64,000 nucleotides of DNA from Sphingomonas sp. DG1-23 (GTDB lineage: Bacteria; Pseudomonadota; Alphaproteobacteria; Sphingomonadales; Sphingomonadaceae), in contig NZ_JAVAMA010000013.1 in NCBI RefSeq assembly GCF_030730875.1, positions 124,001 through 188,000 on the forward strand. Direction: 5' to 3'. Under the pieces are notes generated by a model. That model worked only from the letters and a program-made list of their open reading frames with translations. It searched no databases and was not told the DNA's origin. Positions 8,286 through 17,170 of this stretch are shown here, one piece after another (within the stretch, counting starts at the first letter, position 1; each line of letters opens with the position of its first letter). Both the position numbers and the translations under genes were made by a program.

Positions 8286-11200
8286 TCACTCGGCGGGTTG
8301 CGGCCCGTCGTCGGGCTTGTGGTCGATCATCCCGCCGCCATCGGCCTTGCCCAGCACGCGGCTGCCGTCGTCGCCGGGCTTGAAGGTGAGCAGGCGCCGC
8401 GACAGCCGCGGCCCGAGCCAGGTTTCGAGGCCGACCGCGAGGCTGAACAATGCCGGCACGATCACCAGGGTGAGGATGGTCGAGAGGATCAGGCCGCCGA
8501 TGACGACCACGCCCATCGGCGCGCGCCACGACGAGTCGCCCTGCAACGACAAGGCGGTCGGTATCATGCCCGCGACCATCGCAATGGTGGTCATGACGAT
8601 CGGCTGGGCGCGCTTGTGCCCGGCGTCGACGATCGCCGTGAACTTGTCGACCCCTTTCGCCATTTCCTCGAGCGCGAAATCGACCAGCAGGATCGAGTTC
8701 TTCGCGACGATGCCGAACAGCATCAGGATGCCGATGAACACCGGCAGCGACAGCGGCATGCCGAACAGCATCAGCGCGATCAGCCCGCCCAGCGGCGCGT
8801 TGAGCAGCGATCCCATGTTCACCAACGGCGACATGAAGCGGCGATAGAGCAGCACCAGCACCGCGAAGACGAGGAAGACGCCCGATGCCAGCGCGACGAA
8901 GAAGTTGCTGAGCATCTCGGCCTGCCACTTGGCCTGGCCGACGGTCATCTGGCCCACGCCCTGCGGGAGGTTCTTCATGATCGGAAGCGCATTGATCTTC
9001 TTCATCACTTCGTTGTTGACGAAGGGCTTGCCCGTGGCCGGATCCATTGCGAGGTCGGCACCGACGACGAGGCGGCGCTGCAGATTGAGCCGCTGGATGC
9101 GGGTCGGGCCGGCGCCGAAGCCGATATCGGCGACCACCGACAGCGGCACCGATCCGCCATTCTGGGTCTGCACCGGCATGTTCTGGATCGTCGACAGCTT
9201 GGCGCGGGCATCCTCGTCGAGCGCCACCCGGATCGGGATCTGACGGTCGGAGAGCGAGAATTTCGCACTGTTCTGATCGATGTCGCCAAGCGTCGCGATG
9301 CGGATCGCGCTGGACAGCGCGGCGGTGGTCACCCCCAGATTGGCGGCGAGATCGAGCCGCGGCTTGATTACGATCTCCGGACGGTTGAGGTCGCCGGCGA
9401 CGCGCGGCGCGACGACTTCCTTCATCCCCTCCATCTGCTTGACCAGCGTGTTGGCGGTCTGGTTGAGCAGCGCCGGATCCTCGCCGCCGAGCGTGATCGT
9501 CAGGTCGCGCCCGCTCGAGCCCCAGCCGAATTGCGAGCGGAAATTGACCCGCGCATCGGCGATCGCGAGCAATTTCGGCGCGACGCGCTTCTCGAACGCC
9601 GTGCTCGGCTCTTCATGGTCTTCGCGCAACTGGGCAGTCACCCGGCCGTTGCCGACGAAGCTGCGGCTGTAGATGTCGGTGACCAAAGGCTCCTGGCGAA
9701 GGATCTCGGCGACATGGGCGACGACGCGTTCGGTATCCGCGAGCGGCGTGCCGGGGACCATCTCGATCGTCGCGGTGACGCTGTCCTGGTCCTGCGCGGG
9801 CTGGAAGGTCGACGGCATCGTCGCGAACATGACCAGCGTCGCCGCCAGCGAGAGCACATAGCCGGCCACTGCCGACCAGCGATGCCGCAGCGTCCAGCGC
9901 AGCATGCCGGTATAGGCGTCCATGATCCGGCCCTCGCCGTGATTGGCATGGCCCTTGGCCTTGAGGAAATAGGCCGCGATCATCGGAGTCAGCATTCGCG
10001 CGACCGCCAGCGACATCAGCACGGAGGCGACCACGGTCATTCCGAAATTCTTGAAATATTCGCCCGAGATGCCCGGCATCAGGCTGACCGGGAGGAAAAC
10101 CGCGACGATCGACATGGTGGTGGCGAGCACCGCGACGCCGATCTCGTCGGCAGCGTCGATCGATGCCTGATAGGCCGATTTGCCCATCCGCATGTGCCGC
10201 ACGATATTCTCGATCTCGACGATCGCGTCGTCGACCAGCACGCCCGCCACGAGGCTCAGCCCGAGCAGGGTCATCTGGTTGAGCGTGAAGCCCAGCATGT
10301 CCATGAACCAGAAGCTGGGAATCGCCGAGAGCGGGATGGCCAGCGCCGAGATCGCGGTGGCGCGCCAGTCGCGCAGGAAGATGAACACGACGATGACGGC
10401 GAGCACCGCGCCCTCGATCATCGCCTCCATCGCAGTGTGATATTGCTGCTCGGCATATTTCGAATTGTTGTTGAGCAGCTCGAACTTGACCTTGGGGTTG
10501 CGTTCCTCGAGCTTCTTCAGCGCCTTTTCGGCGTCATGGAACACCATCACGTCCGAAGCGCCCTTGGCGCGCTTGATGTCGAACGAGATTACCTGATGGC
10601 CGTTATACTTGGCCATGCTGCGCTGTTCGGCATAGGCGTCCTTGACGTTGGCGATGTCGGCGAGCCGCACCGTCCGTCCGCTGCCGGTGGAGATCTGGGT
10701 CTGGCCGAGACGATAGGCGCTGTCGGCATTGCCGATCACGCGCACCGACTGCTCGAAGCCTGAAATCTCGGCACGGCCGCCCGCGGCGTTCAGATTGACC
10801 TGGCGGAGCTGCTGGTTGACCTGGCTCGCGGTGAGCCCGACCGACTGGAGCCGCGCGGGATCGAGGATCACGCGGATCTCGCGATCGACGCCGCCGTTGC
10901 GCTCGACCGCGGACATGCCCGAAATCGCCAGCAATTCCTTGGCGACGCTGTTGTCGATGTACCAGCTCAGGTCCGACACGGTCATGTCGGTGGCGACTGC
11001 GGTGAAGCTGGCGATCTCGTTGTCGCTCGACGTGTCGACCCGGCCGATCTGCGGCTCGAGGATGCCGTCGGGCAGGTCGCCGCGAATCTGCTGGATCGCG
11101 CTGCGCACGTCCTCGACCGCGCGATCGATCGGCATGCCGAGCGTGAGCTGGACGACGGTCTGGCTGCTGCCTTCGGAAACGGTCGAGGTGATCTCGTCGA

Positions 11201-11438
11201 TGCCCTGGAGGCTGCGGACCGCCGATTCGACCTTCTGGGTGATCTGGTTCTCGAGCTCGCTCGGCGCGGCGCCGGGCTGGCTGATCGCGATCCACACGAT
11301 CGGGAAGTCGATGTCCGGATCGTTGTTGACGTCCATCCTGCCGAAGCTGACGAACCCGGCGATCGTCAGGAACAGGAAGAGGACGATCGGCGGAACCGGA
11401 TTGCGGATCGCCCAGGCCGAGATGTTCCGGAAGCCCAT
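8286..11438 (-). CDS. RND efflux transporter permease (HAE-1/AcrB-like)
   Basis: A 1050-residue inner-membrane pump subunit. The family start is seen in SAWAIRNPVPPIVLFLFLTIAGF, the large periplasmic porter loops in two halves, and the proton-relay aspartate pair in GVLVDDAIVEIENIVRHM. A second-half membrane bundle contains GIVAKNSILLVDFA. Length and two-fold repeat architecture are typical. It would form a tripartite pump with the adaptor encoded just upstream (12 bases apart) and an outer-membrane factor that is not encoded in this window. Substrates are probably hydrophobic or amphipathic compounds; specificity cannot be read here. Confidence 0.93.
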   Translation of the reverse strand: MGFRNISAWAIRNPVPPIVLFLFLTIAGFVSFGRMDVNNDPDIDFPIVWIAISQPGAAPSELENQITQKVESAVRSLQGIDEITSTVSEGSSQTVVQLTLGMPIDRAVEDVRSAIQQIRGDLPDGILEPQIGRVDTSSDNEIASFTAVATDMTVSDLSWYIDNSVAKELLAISGMSAVERNGGVDREIRVILDPARLQSVGLTASQVNQQLRQVNLNAAGGRAEISGFEQSVRVIGNADSAYRLGQTQISTGSGRTVRLADIANVKDAYAEQRSMAKYNGHQVISFDIKRAKGASDVMVFHDAEKALKKLEERNPKVKFELLNNNSKYAEQQYHTAMEAMIEGAVLAVIVVFIFLRDWRATAISALAIPLSAIPSFWFMDMLGFTLNQMTLLGLSLVAGVLVDDAIVEIENIVRHMRMGKSAYQASIDAADEIGVAVLATTMSIVAVFLPVSLMPGISGEYFKNFGMTVVASVLMSLAVARMLTPMIAAYFLKAKGHANHGEGRIMDAYTGMLRWTLRHRWSAVAGYVLSLAATLVMFATMPSTFQPAQDQDSVTATIEMVPGTPLADTERVVAHVAEILRQEPLVTDIYSRSFVGNGRVTAQLREDHEEPSTAFEKRVAPKLLAIADARVNFRSQFGWGSSGRDLTITLGGEDPALLNQTANTLVKQMEGMKEVVAPRVAGDLNRPEIVIKPRLDLAANLGVTTAALSSAIRIATLGDIDQNSAKFSLSDRQIPIRVALDEDARAKLSTIQNMPVQTQNGGSVPLSVVADIGFGAGPTRIQRLNLQRRLVVGADLAMDPATGKPFVNNEVMKKINALPIMKNLPQGVGQMTVGQAKWQAEMLSNFFVALASGVFLVFAVLVLLYRRFMSPLVNMGSLLNAPLGGLIALMLFGMPLSLPVFIGILMLFGIVAKNSILLVDFALEEMAKGVDKFTAIVDAGHKRAQPIVMTTIAMVAGMIPTALSLQGDSSWRAPMGVVVIGGLILSTILTLVIVPALFSLAVGLETWLGPRLSRRLLTFKPGDDGSRVLGKADGGGMIDHKPDDGPQPAE

Positions 11439-11450
11439 CTTTGTTCGCCT

Positions 11451-12656
11451 TTACTTCGACTTTTGAAGGTTCGGGATGACCTTCTGACCGGGGTTGAGGA
11501 AGGCACCCGCGGTGAGCACGACGCGCTCGCTGCCGCTGAGCCCGCTGGTGATCGCCACGCCCGCCTCGGTGACGTCGCCGGTGGTCACGCCGCGGCGCGC
11601 CGCCTGGTTCTTGTCGTCGAGGATATAGACGAAATTGCCGTCATTGTCGCTCTGCACCGCGGACTGGGGCAGCATCACCGCGGTCACCCCGCCGGCGACG
11701 ACGCGCGCGCTGGCGAAGCCGCCCGGACGCAGCGCCGGATCGTAGGCGAGCGCGACGCGGGCGATGCCCTGGCGCGTCTGCGGATCGATCACCGGCGAGA
11801 CCTGCCACACCTCGCCGGTGAAGACGCGGGTGGTGCCCGTGGGGATCACTTCGGCGCGCGCGCCGGGCCGCAGCTTCTGGAGATCGGCCTCGGCGAGCTG
11901 CGCGCGGAGCTCCATCTGGCCCCCCATCGCCATGCGGAACAGCACGCCCGAACCTGCGCTGACGATCTGGCCCGGCTCGACCTGGCGCGTCAGCACCAGC
12001 CCGGCCTCGGGTGCGCGGATGTCGAGCCGGCGGTTGCGCGCCTGGGTCTCGGAAAGTTGCGCCTGCGCGACGCGGACGCGGGCCTGCGCCTGATCGCGCG
12101 TCGCGGTCCTGCGGTCGATATCGGCCTTGGAGATGAAGCCATTGGCGACGAGCTTGTGGGCACGATCGAGCTCGGCCTGGGCGAGGCGCGCCTCGGCCTG
12201 CGCGACGCGGACCGATGCGGCGAGCGATTCGGCGGTCTGCGCCTGCACGCTGCGATCGACGACCGCGAGCACCTGGCCCTTGCCCACCCAGCTGCCTGGC
12301 TCGACGAGCACGCGGGTGACCACGCCGCCTTCGCCTGCCACGCCGACCGGCATCTCGCGGCGTGCCGCGAGGGTGCCGGTGCCGCTGATGATCGTCTGCA
12401 CGGTCTGGCGTCCGGGAACGGCGACGGTGACCGTCGGCATCTGCGTCTGGCCCGCGCCGCCCGGCGCAGCCTTGCCCGCCGCGGCGCCCTTGGGCTCCGC
12501 GGGCTTCGAGCCGCTCATCATGAAGAAGGCGAGCGCGCCTACCACGAGGATCGCTACGGCGGAAATCCACAGCCAGCGACGGCTCTTGCGCGTCGTTTCC
12601 TCGCCGGTGAACTCCAGCCGCTCCTGCCGTCCGAACATCCCTGCCTCATAGTTCAT
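11451..12656 (-). CDS. RND efflux periplasmic adaptor subunit (membrane fusion protein)
   Basis: 401 residues. An N-terminal membrane anchor is near residues 28-47 (WLWISAVAILVVGALAFFMM). A lipoyl/biotinyl-like half motif follows around GVVTRVLVEPGSWVGKGQVLAVVD, then an alpha-helical hairpin rich in Ala/Gln (residues about 135-205), the second lipoyl half and beta-barrel, and a membrane-proximal domain. This is the standard HlyD/AcrA layout. It is the first gene of the pump operon. The start may be either Met1 or Met7 (MFGRQ). About 230 bases separate it from the divergent YeaQ-like gene, so regulation probably acts there. No regulator gene is adjacent. Confidence 0.92.
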   Translation of the reverse strand: MNYEAGMFGRQERLEFTGEETTRKSRRWLWISAVAILVVGALAFFMMSGSKPAEPKGAAAGKAAPGGAGQTQMPTVTVAVPGRQTVQTIISGTGTLAARREMPVGVAGEGGVVTRVLVEPGSWVGKGQVLAVVDRSVQAQTAESLAASVRVAQAEARLAQAELDRAHKLVANGFISKADIDRRTATRDQAQARVRVAQAQLSETQARNRRLDIRAPEAGLVLTRQVEPGQIVSAGSGVLFRMAMGGQMELRAQLAEADLQKLRPGARAEVIPTGTTRVFTGEVWQVSPVIDPQTRQGIARVALAYDPALRPGGFASARVVAGGVTAVMLPQSAVQSDNDGNFVYILDDKNQAARRGVTTGDVTEAGVAITSGLSGSERVVLTAGAFLNPGQKVIPNLQKSK

Positions 12657-12886
12657 GTGCGAGCTTTCGAATTCGGCCGACGCGGCCGATGCCCCCTTGA
12701 TCGCACTGTATTAGATGAATAAAGCACCGACCACAAGAGCCGTTTCGCTTTGTGCGGCGCGCAATGCCCGTTCTGGACCTTTTTCGCAAGATCGGCATCG
12801 TTGCCGGCAAGAAACGGTTGCAATGGCACAGCCATGGCGCGACGTTCATTTTCGGCCCGAGGGCCGGCCGCAACGGGAGGGATCGC

Positions 12887-13147
12887 ATGCCCAACGGTAT
12901 CCTTGGATGGCTTTTGATCGGTCTTGTCGCCGGTGCGCTCGGCAAGTTGATCATGCCCGGGCGCGACCCTGGAGGGATCATCGTCACGATCCTGTTCGGG
13001 ATCGTCGGCGCGCTGCTGGCATTTTATTTGACCCCGCTGCTCGGACTCGAGGTCCATGACAGCACGTGGCAGGCCTATGCCGCGGCGACGGCAGGCGCAG
13101 TGGTGCTGTTGCTATTCTATCGCATGGTCATGGTCCGCCGAATCTGA
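12887..13147 (+). CDS. Small GlsB/YeaQ/YmgE-type stress-associated membrane protein
   Basis: 86 residues from the ATG at 12887, preceded by GGGAGGG. The frame is open further upstream but that part is not conserved in style. Three hydrophobic segments are seen: GILGWLLIGLVAGALGKLIM, IIVTILFGIVGALLAFYL and a last helix ending FYRMVMVRRI. The glycine-rich first helix, followed by a PGRDPGG turn, is the hallmark of the transglycosylase-associated/YeaQ family, which are small inner-membrane proteins induced by stress in other bacteria. A second member of the family occurs at 14014-14268 on the other strand. Confidence 0.85.
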   Translation: MPNGILGWLLIGLVAGALGKLIMPGRDPGGIIVTILFGIVGALLAFYLTPLLGLEVHDSTWQAYAAATAGAVVLLLFYRMVMVRRI

Positions 13148-13230
13148 ACGAGAGCCTTCGGCGTCGTTCAGCTTCGATGCGGGCTGCGTGCAGCAAGGCA
13201 GCGCCACAACCTTGTTTCGGGAGAGTATCG

Positions 13231-13956
13231 ATGATTCGCCTGCTATTGTCCGCCACTGCTGCGGGATTGACGCTCGCCACCCTGTCGGCTTCCGCGCAGG
13301 AGGTCCGGCCGATGCTGCTGCCGGCGGACGGCACGCTGCTCGAAGTGTCGGCCGACGGCGTCAGCGCGCGGACCCCCGATCTCGCCGTCATTCAGGCCGG
13401 CGTGGTCACCCAGCATGCCACCGCCGGCGAGGCGATGCGGCAGAACGGCACGCGGATGGCGGCGGTGCTCGCGGCGCTGCGCAAGGCAGGCGTGGCCGAA
13501 CGCGACGTGCAGACGTCGAACATCGCGCTCAGCCCGCAATATCGCTACGCGCAGAACGAGCCGCCGGTGATCACCGGCTATCAGGCGAGCAATCAGGTGA
13601 CGGTGCGCTTTCGCGACATTGCGAAAAGCGGCACGATCCTCGATGCGCTGGTGCGCGAGGGCGCCAACAATATTTCGGGGCCCAACCTGACGATCGACAA
13701 GCCCGAGGGGGCGCTCGACGAAGCGCGCGCGGCGGCGGTGGCGGCCGCCCGGGCGCGGGCGGATCTCTATGCCAAGGCCGCGGGACTGCGCGTCGATCGC
13801 ATCCTGTCGATCTCCGAAGGCGGGGCGATGCCGCCGCCGATGCCGATGATGGCGGCACGCGCCGAACGCTTCAGCGCCGATGCGGCCGCCACTCCGGTGG
13901 TCGCGGGCGAGCAGGAATTGCGGGTTTCGCTCTCGGTGCGCTTCCTGCTCAAGTGA
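13231..13956 (+). CDS. SIMPL domain-containing (DUF541) exported protein
   Basis: About 241 residues from the ATG at 13231 (GGGAGAGTATCG upstream). The N-terminus is a signal peptide ending in LSASAQ. The body has the SIMPL/DUF541 pattern: VSARTPDLAVIQAGVVTQ, then ERDVQTSNIALSPQYRY, ITGYQASNQVTVRFRDI and a helical AARARADLYAKAAGL segment before the C-terminal strands. These periplasmic or outer-membrane-associated proteins have no settled biochemical role; one member was linked to interleukin-1 receptor signalling and others to oxidative stress. A strong hairpin at 13965-13998 ends the gene. Confidence 0.88.
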   Translation: MIRLLLSATAAGLTLATLSASAQEVRPMLLPADGTLLEVSADGVSARTPDLAVIQAGVVTQHATAGEAMRQNGTRMAAVLAALRKAGVAERDVQTSNIALSPQYRYAQNEPPVITGYQASNQVTVRFRDIAKSGTILDALVREGANNISGPNLTIDKPEGALDEARAAAVAAARARADLYAKAAGLRVDRILSISEGGAMPPPMPMMAARAERFSADAAATPVVAGEQELRVSLSVRFLLK

Positions 13957-13964
13957 CGCGCATG

Positions 13965-13998
13965 AAAAAGGGGCCGCCCTTTCGGGCAGCCCCTTTTT
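13965..13998. terminator. Bidirectional intrinsic terminator
   Basis: The hairpin AAAAAGGGGCCGCCC / TTTC loop / GGGCAGCCCCTTTTT has one mismatch, with an A-tract on the left and a T-tract on the right. It can therefore end transcription from both convergent genes (SIMPL and the YeaQ-like protein). Confidence 0.9.
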
Positions 13999-14013
13999 GT
14001 CGATGCCTGGTGT

Positions 14014-14268
14014 TTAGCGGACTGCGCCGCGACGCACCAGATTGACGATCGCCAGCAGGATGATCGCACCCAGCAGCGAGACCATGAAGGTCATCGGGGT
14101 GATCGCGCCGTTGTTGATCGAGCCGCCGAAGAGCAGGCCGCCGATGAACGCGCCGACAATGCCGACCACGACGTTCAGGAAGATGCCCTGCTGGGCATCG
14201 GTACGCATGACAATGCTCGCCAGCCAGCCGACGACGCCGCCAATGACGAGCCAAACAATAAGACCCAT
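14014..14268 (-). CDS. GlsB/YeaQ/YmgE family stress response membrane protein
   Basis: 84 residues from the ATG at 14268, preceded by GGAGGGAC at normal spacing; the longer open frame to 14325 is less likely. The sequence MGLIVWLVIGGVVGWLASIV, then a short hydrophilic turn (MRTDAQQG), then VVVGIVGAFIGGLLFG and a third hydrophobic segment MVSLLGAIILLAIVNLV fits the YeaQ/YmgE (transglycosylase-associated) family very well. It is a small three-helix inner-membrane protein, usually stress or RpoS regulated in enterics. It is transcribed towards the terminator shared with the SIMPL gene. Confidence 0.9.
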   Translation of the reverse strand: MGLIVWLVIGGVVGWLASIVMRTDAQQGIFLNVVVGIVGAFIGGLLFGGSINNGAITPMTFMVSLLGAIILLAIVNLVRRGAVR

Positions 14269-14459
14269 GACAAGTCCCTCCGTTGCTAGCCCGGCGAGCC
14301 GGGCGACGTAGGGAAAAATCCGCAAACACTTATGTTGGTTCCGTATCGATTTTTCGATGCGCTCGTGGAACTTTCCAGCTCTTCGGCCGTGGCCGAGACG
14401 AAAACGGCGCGCCTCCGGTTACGGAAGCGCGCCGCTCTGGCCCGATGGGAGGGGCTGGC

Positions 14460-14759
14460 TCAGTATTTCTGCTGGCGCTCGTAGAGCGAGCGATAATGCT
14501 GGATGCGGGTCACCCGCAGCCCGGGCATGCCCGAGCGGTCGATCGCGCGCTGCCAGCCGGCGAATTCCTCGACGGTGAGGCCATAGCGTTCGCAGACCTC
14601 GTCCACGCTCAGCAGCCCGCCATTCACCGCGGCGACCACTTCGGCCTTGCGGCGCACGACCCAGCGGGTCGTGCTCGGCGGCGGCAGCGTGTCGAGCGTC
14701 AGCGGCTCGCCGAGCGGCCCGATCACTTTCGCAGGACGGATCTTCTGGTTTTCAATCAT
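14460..14759 (-). CDS. sciP: DUF1153 / SciP-like inhibitor of CtrA-dependent transcription
   Basis: 99 residues containing KVIGPLGEPLTLDTLPPP, RWVVRRKAEVVAAVNGGL, a helix-turn-helix in LSVDEVCERYGLTVEEFAGW and a closing QRAIDRSGMPGLRVTR. This is the complete DUF1153 signature. In Caulobacter the homologue SciP is a small protein that binds CtrA and represses CtrA-activated promoters in G1 cells. Conservation of the helix-turn-helix and the PGLRVTR tail argues for the same role here, but CtrA itself is not in the window. The start ATG at 14759 has GAGG at a spacing of 7. Confidence 0.9.
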   Translation of the reverse strand: MIENQKIRPAKVIGPLGEPLTLDTLPPPSTTRWVVRRKAEVVAAVNGGLLSVDEVCERYGLTVEEFAGWQRAIDRSGMPGLRVTRIQHYRSLYERQQKY

Positions 14760-14858
14760 CTACATGCCTCATCGGGGCGGGGGCCCCCGTTACTCAACAC
14801 AACCACCTTTATTCCCGGCGCTTGAACAACGGCTAAAACGCCACGGTAAACGCCGGCT

Positions 14859-15086
14859 TCATTCCTCTTTCCATCGCCTTAGCTTCGCCGCCGCGGCGCG
14901 GTGGAACGCGCCGTGAGCGGGTGCGAGCAGCGCGTCGACCGGCGCCGTCATCGCGAGCCTGGTCTGGGCGCACGCCGTGGGGCTCGCCGCCTGCCGCGCG
15001 GCGATGCCGACGAGCAGAACCGCCAGCTCGGTCGGCATGGCGGTGACCGCCACGTCGCGATCCAGTCTGGCAAAGCTCAAATCCAC
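14859..15086 (-). CDS. Possible small Ala-rich protein of unknown function
   Basis: An open frame of 75 residues with a GTG start and high third-position GC, compatible with coding in this genome. The protein is Ala-rich, with a moderately hydrophobic stretch LAVLLVGIAAR and no recognisable motif. No convincing ribosome binding site precedes the GTG. It lies in the 470-base interval between sciP and mnmA (14760-15232), in which I otherwise see only a single CtrA-like half site TTAACC at 15173-15178. It may be spurious; I list it because the spacing and codon use allow a gene. Confidence 0.3.
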   Translation of the reverse strand: MDLSFARLDRDVAVTAMPTELAVLLVGIAARQAASPTACAQTRLAMTAPVDALLAPAHGAFHRAAAAKLRRWKEE

Positions 15087-15232
15087 GGATACGAATCCAG
15101 TCTCGACTCTCTTGGTCGGCCAGCTTTAGCCAATCAGGATGAAGGGGCCGTAAAGCCGATGGGAACGCTCGCTTAACCTGCGTTTCCGAGAGGTTTCCGG
15201 CGCCGGGCTGGATCGGACGACGACAAGCGCTT

Positions 15233-16354
15233 ATGTGCGCGCTCGTGAATTCTGCAGATTTTCAACTGGCTGCGCCGCCCGGCATGCGGCGGATCGTCGT
15301 CGCGATGTCGGGCGGGGTCGATTCCTCGGTCGTGGCGGCGCTCGCGGCGCAAAGCGGTGCCGAGACGATCGGCGTCACGCTCCAGCTCTATGATCATGGC
15401 GAAGCGGTGGGACGTGCGGGCAGCTGCTGCGCCGGCCGCGACATCCGCGACGCCCGCGCCGTCTGCGACAAGCTCGGCATCGCGCATTATGTCTTCGATC
15501 ATGCCTCGAGCTTCCGCGAGACGGTGATCGACGATTTTGCCGACGAATATCTCGCCGGCCGCACCCCGATCCCGTGCGTGAAGTGCAATATGGGGCCCAA
15601 GTTCACCGATCTGTTCGCGCTCGCGCGCGATCTCGGCGCCGATTGCCTCGCCACCGGCCATTATGTCCGCCGCGTCGAAGGCGCCGGCGGCGCCGAGCTC
15701 CACCGCGCCATGGATCCGGCGCGCGACCAGAGCTATTTCCTGTTCGCGACGACGCAGGCCCAGCTCGATTTCCTGCGCTTCCCGCTGGGCGGGCTGCCCA
15801 AGCCGCGGGTGCGCGAACTCGCGGCTGAACTGGGCCTCGGCGTCGCCGGCAAGCCCGACAGCCAGGATATCTGCTTCGTCCCCGACGGCGACTATGCCAG
15901 CCTCGTCAAGAAGCTGCGCCCCCATGCCGAGACGCATGGCGCCATCGTCGACGAGGCCGGCCGCAAGCTCGGCGAGCACAAGGGGCTGATCCATTTCACC
16001 GTCGGCCAGCGCCGCGGGCTCGAGATCGGCGGCGCGCCCGAACCTTATTATGTGCTGCGGCTCGATGCGGCGACGCGCGAGGTGGTGGTCGGCCCCAAAC
16101 GCGCGCTCGCGGTTCGCACTGCGCGGATCGAGAATGTGAACTGGCTCGGCGGCGACCATGAAGGGCCGATGATGGTCAAGGTCCGCTCGATGGCCAGGCC
16201 GGTACCGGCGCGCTTCGACGGCGCGCGCCTGGTGTTCGAGACGCCCGAATACGGCGTCGCGCCGGGGCAGGCTGCAGTGCTCTACGCCGGTGATCGGGTG
16301 CTGGGCGGCGGCTGGATCAAGGAAACCGAGCGGGCCGAACTGGCGATTGCCTGA
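15233..16354 (+). CDS. mnmA: tRNA 2-thiouridine(34) synthase MnmA
   Basis: 373 residues. The PP-loop ATP-binding motif SGGVDSS is at about residues 26-32. The first active-site Cys lies in PCVKCN (about 115-120), and the second in [22 protein letters not shown] and the C-terminal beta-barrel ([14 protein letters not shown]) complete the family. The enzyme uses ATP and a sulfur relay to thiolate U34 of the Lys, Glu and Gln tRNAs in the cytoplasm. The insert [15 protein letters not shown] carries an extra Cys pair seen in many alphaproteobacterial MnmA proteins. The ATG at 15233 has only a weak RBS, so a start at 15284 ([11 protein letters not shown]) cannot be ruled out. Confidence 0.94.
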   Translation: MCALVNSADFQLAAPPGMRRIVVAMSGGVDSSVVAALAAQSGAETIGVTLQLYDHGEAVGRAGSCCAGRDIRDARAVCDKLGIAHYVFDHASSFRETVIDDFADEYLAGRTPIPCVKCNMGPKFTDLFALARDLGADCLATGHYVRRVEGAGGAELHRAMDPARDQSYFLFATTQAQLDFLRFPLGGLPKPRVRELAAELGLGVAGKPDSQDICFVPDGDYASLVKKLRPHAETHGAIVDEAGRKLGEHKGLIHFTVGQRRGLEIGGAPEPYYVLRLDAATREVVVGPKRALAVRTARIENVNWLGGDHEGPMMVKVRSMARPVPARFDGARLVFETPEYGVAPGQAAVLYAGDRVLGGGWIKETERAELAIA

Positions 16355-16360
16355 GGACTT

Positions 16361-16379
16361 CCTCTCCCGTCGGGAGAGG
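16361..16379. repeat. Short palindromic unit, family D (likely also terminator)
   Basis: A perfect 9-bp stem, CCTCTCCCG / T / CGGGAGAGG, sits between the convergent mnmA and phzF-like genes. The same 19-base unit opens the larger repeat at 37831. It probably also terminates transcription, though it has no T-tract. Confidence 0.7.
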
Positions 16380-16381
16380 GA

Positions 16382-17170
16382 TTAGAGCGCGAAGCTCCCC
16401 TCCACCACCGTCGCGCATTTGCCGCTCAATATCACGCGTTCCCCCGCCAGCTCGCAGCCGACATGCCCGCCGCGCCGGCTCGCCTGAAACGCAGTGAAGC
16501 GATCCCGCCCGAGCCTTTTCGCCCAATAGGGCGCGAGCACCGAATGCGCCGATCCGGTCACCGGGTCCTCGTCGATGCCGGCCGCCGGCGCGAACACCCG
16601 GCTGATCACGTCGGTGTCGCGTCCGGGCGCCGTCACGATGTTGAGCGTGTCGCCGATCGCCGCCAGCGCGCGGAAGTCGGGAGCGACAGCCAGCACCGCT
16701 TCGGCGCTGTCGAGCACGGTCAGGTCGTAGCCGCGCGGGTGGCGCAGCGTCTCGCCTTGTACGCCGAGCGCTTCCAGCAGCCGCGGTACGGCGGCCGGCG
16801 CCGGCGCATAAGCGGGGAGCGCCATCAGATAGCCGTCGCCGTGCCGCGCCACTTCGAGCACGCCTGACCGGCGGGTCCGGAAGCGGACCAGATCACGGTC
16901 CTGCTCGGCGGTCAGCACGCGATGCCCGCTCGCCAGCGTCGCATGTCCGCACAATGCGACTTCGACCGCGGGCGTGAACCAGCGCAACTCGTAATCCGCC
17001 GCGCCGCTCGCATCGGGGACGATGAATGCGGTTTCGGACAGGTTATTCTCTTCGGCGATCGCCTGCAGCACCGCATCGTCGAGCCACGCATCGAGCGGGA
17101 TCACTGCCGCCGGATTGCCGGTGAACGGCCGGTCGGCGAACGCATCGATCTGGGCGAAGGGCAGTTTCAT
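16382..17170 (-). CDS. PhzF family isomerase/epimerase
   Basis: About 262 residues from the ATG at 17170. The frame continues upstream but overlaps the transporter gene. Family features include MKLPFAQIDAFADRPFTGNPAAV at the start, NNLSETAF with the catalytic Glu, LRWFTPAVEVALCGHATLA, and a second-half GIDEDPVTGSAHSVLAPYW. PhzF-fold enzymes are diaminopimelate-epimerase-like homodimers. The bacterial members outside phenazine clusters mostly have unknown substrates, and no phenazine genes are near. It is the last gene of an overlapping operon: its ATG overlaps the stop of the CDF transporter (ATGA at 17167-17170). Confidence 0.9.
   Translation of the reverse strand: MKLPFAQIDAFADRPFTGNPAAVIPLDAWLDDAVLQAIAEENNLSETAFIVPDASGAADYELRWFTPAVEVALCGHATLASGHRVLTAEQDRDLVRFRTRRSGVLEVARHGDGYLMALPAYAPAPAAVPRLLEALGVQGETLRHPRGYDLTVLDSAEAVLAVAPDFRALAAIGDTLNIVTAPGRDTDVISRVFAPAAGIDEDPVTGSAHSVLAPYWAKRLGRDRFTAFQASRRGGHVGCELAGERVILSGKCATVVEGSFAL

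Noticed and set aside
8196-10763. Open frame of 855 codons on the + strand across the RND permease
   Set aside because: Composition (His/Asp/Arg-rich, no hydrophobic pattern) shows it is the complement of a membrane protein gene.
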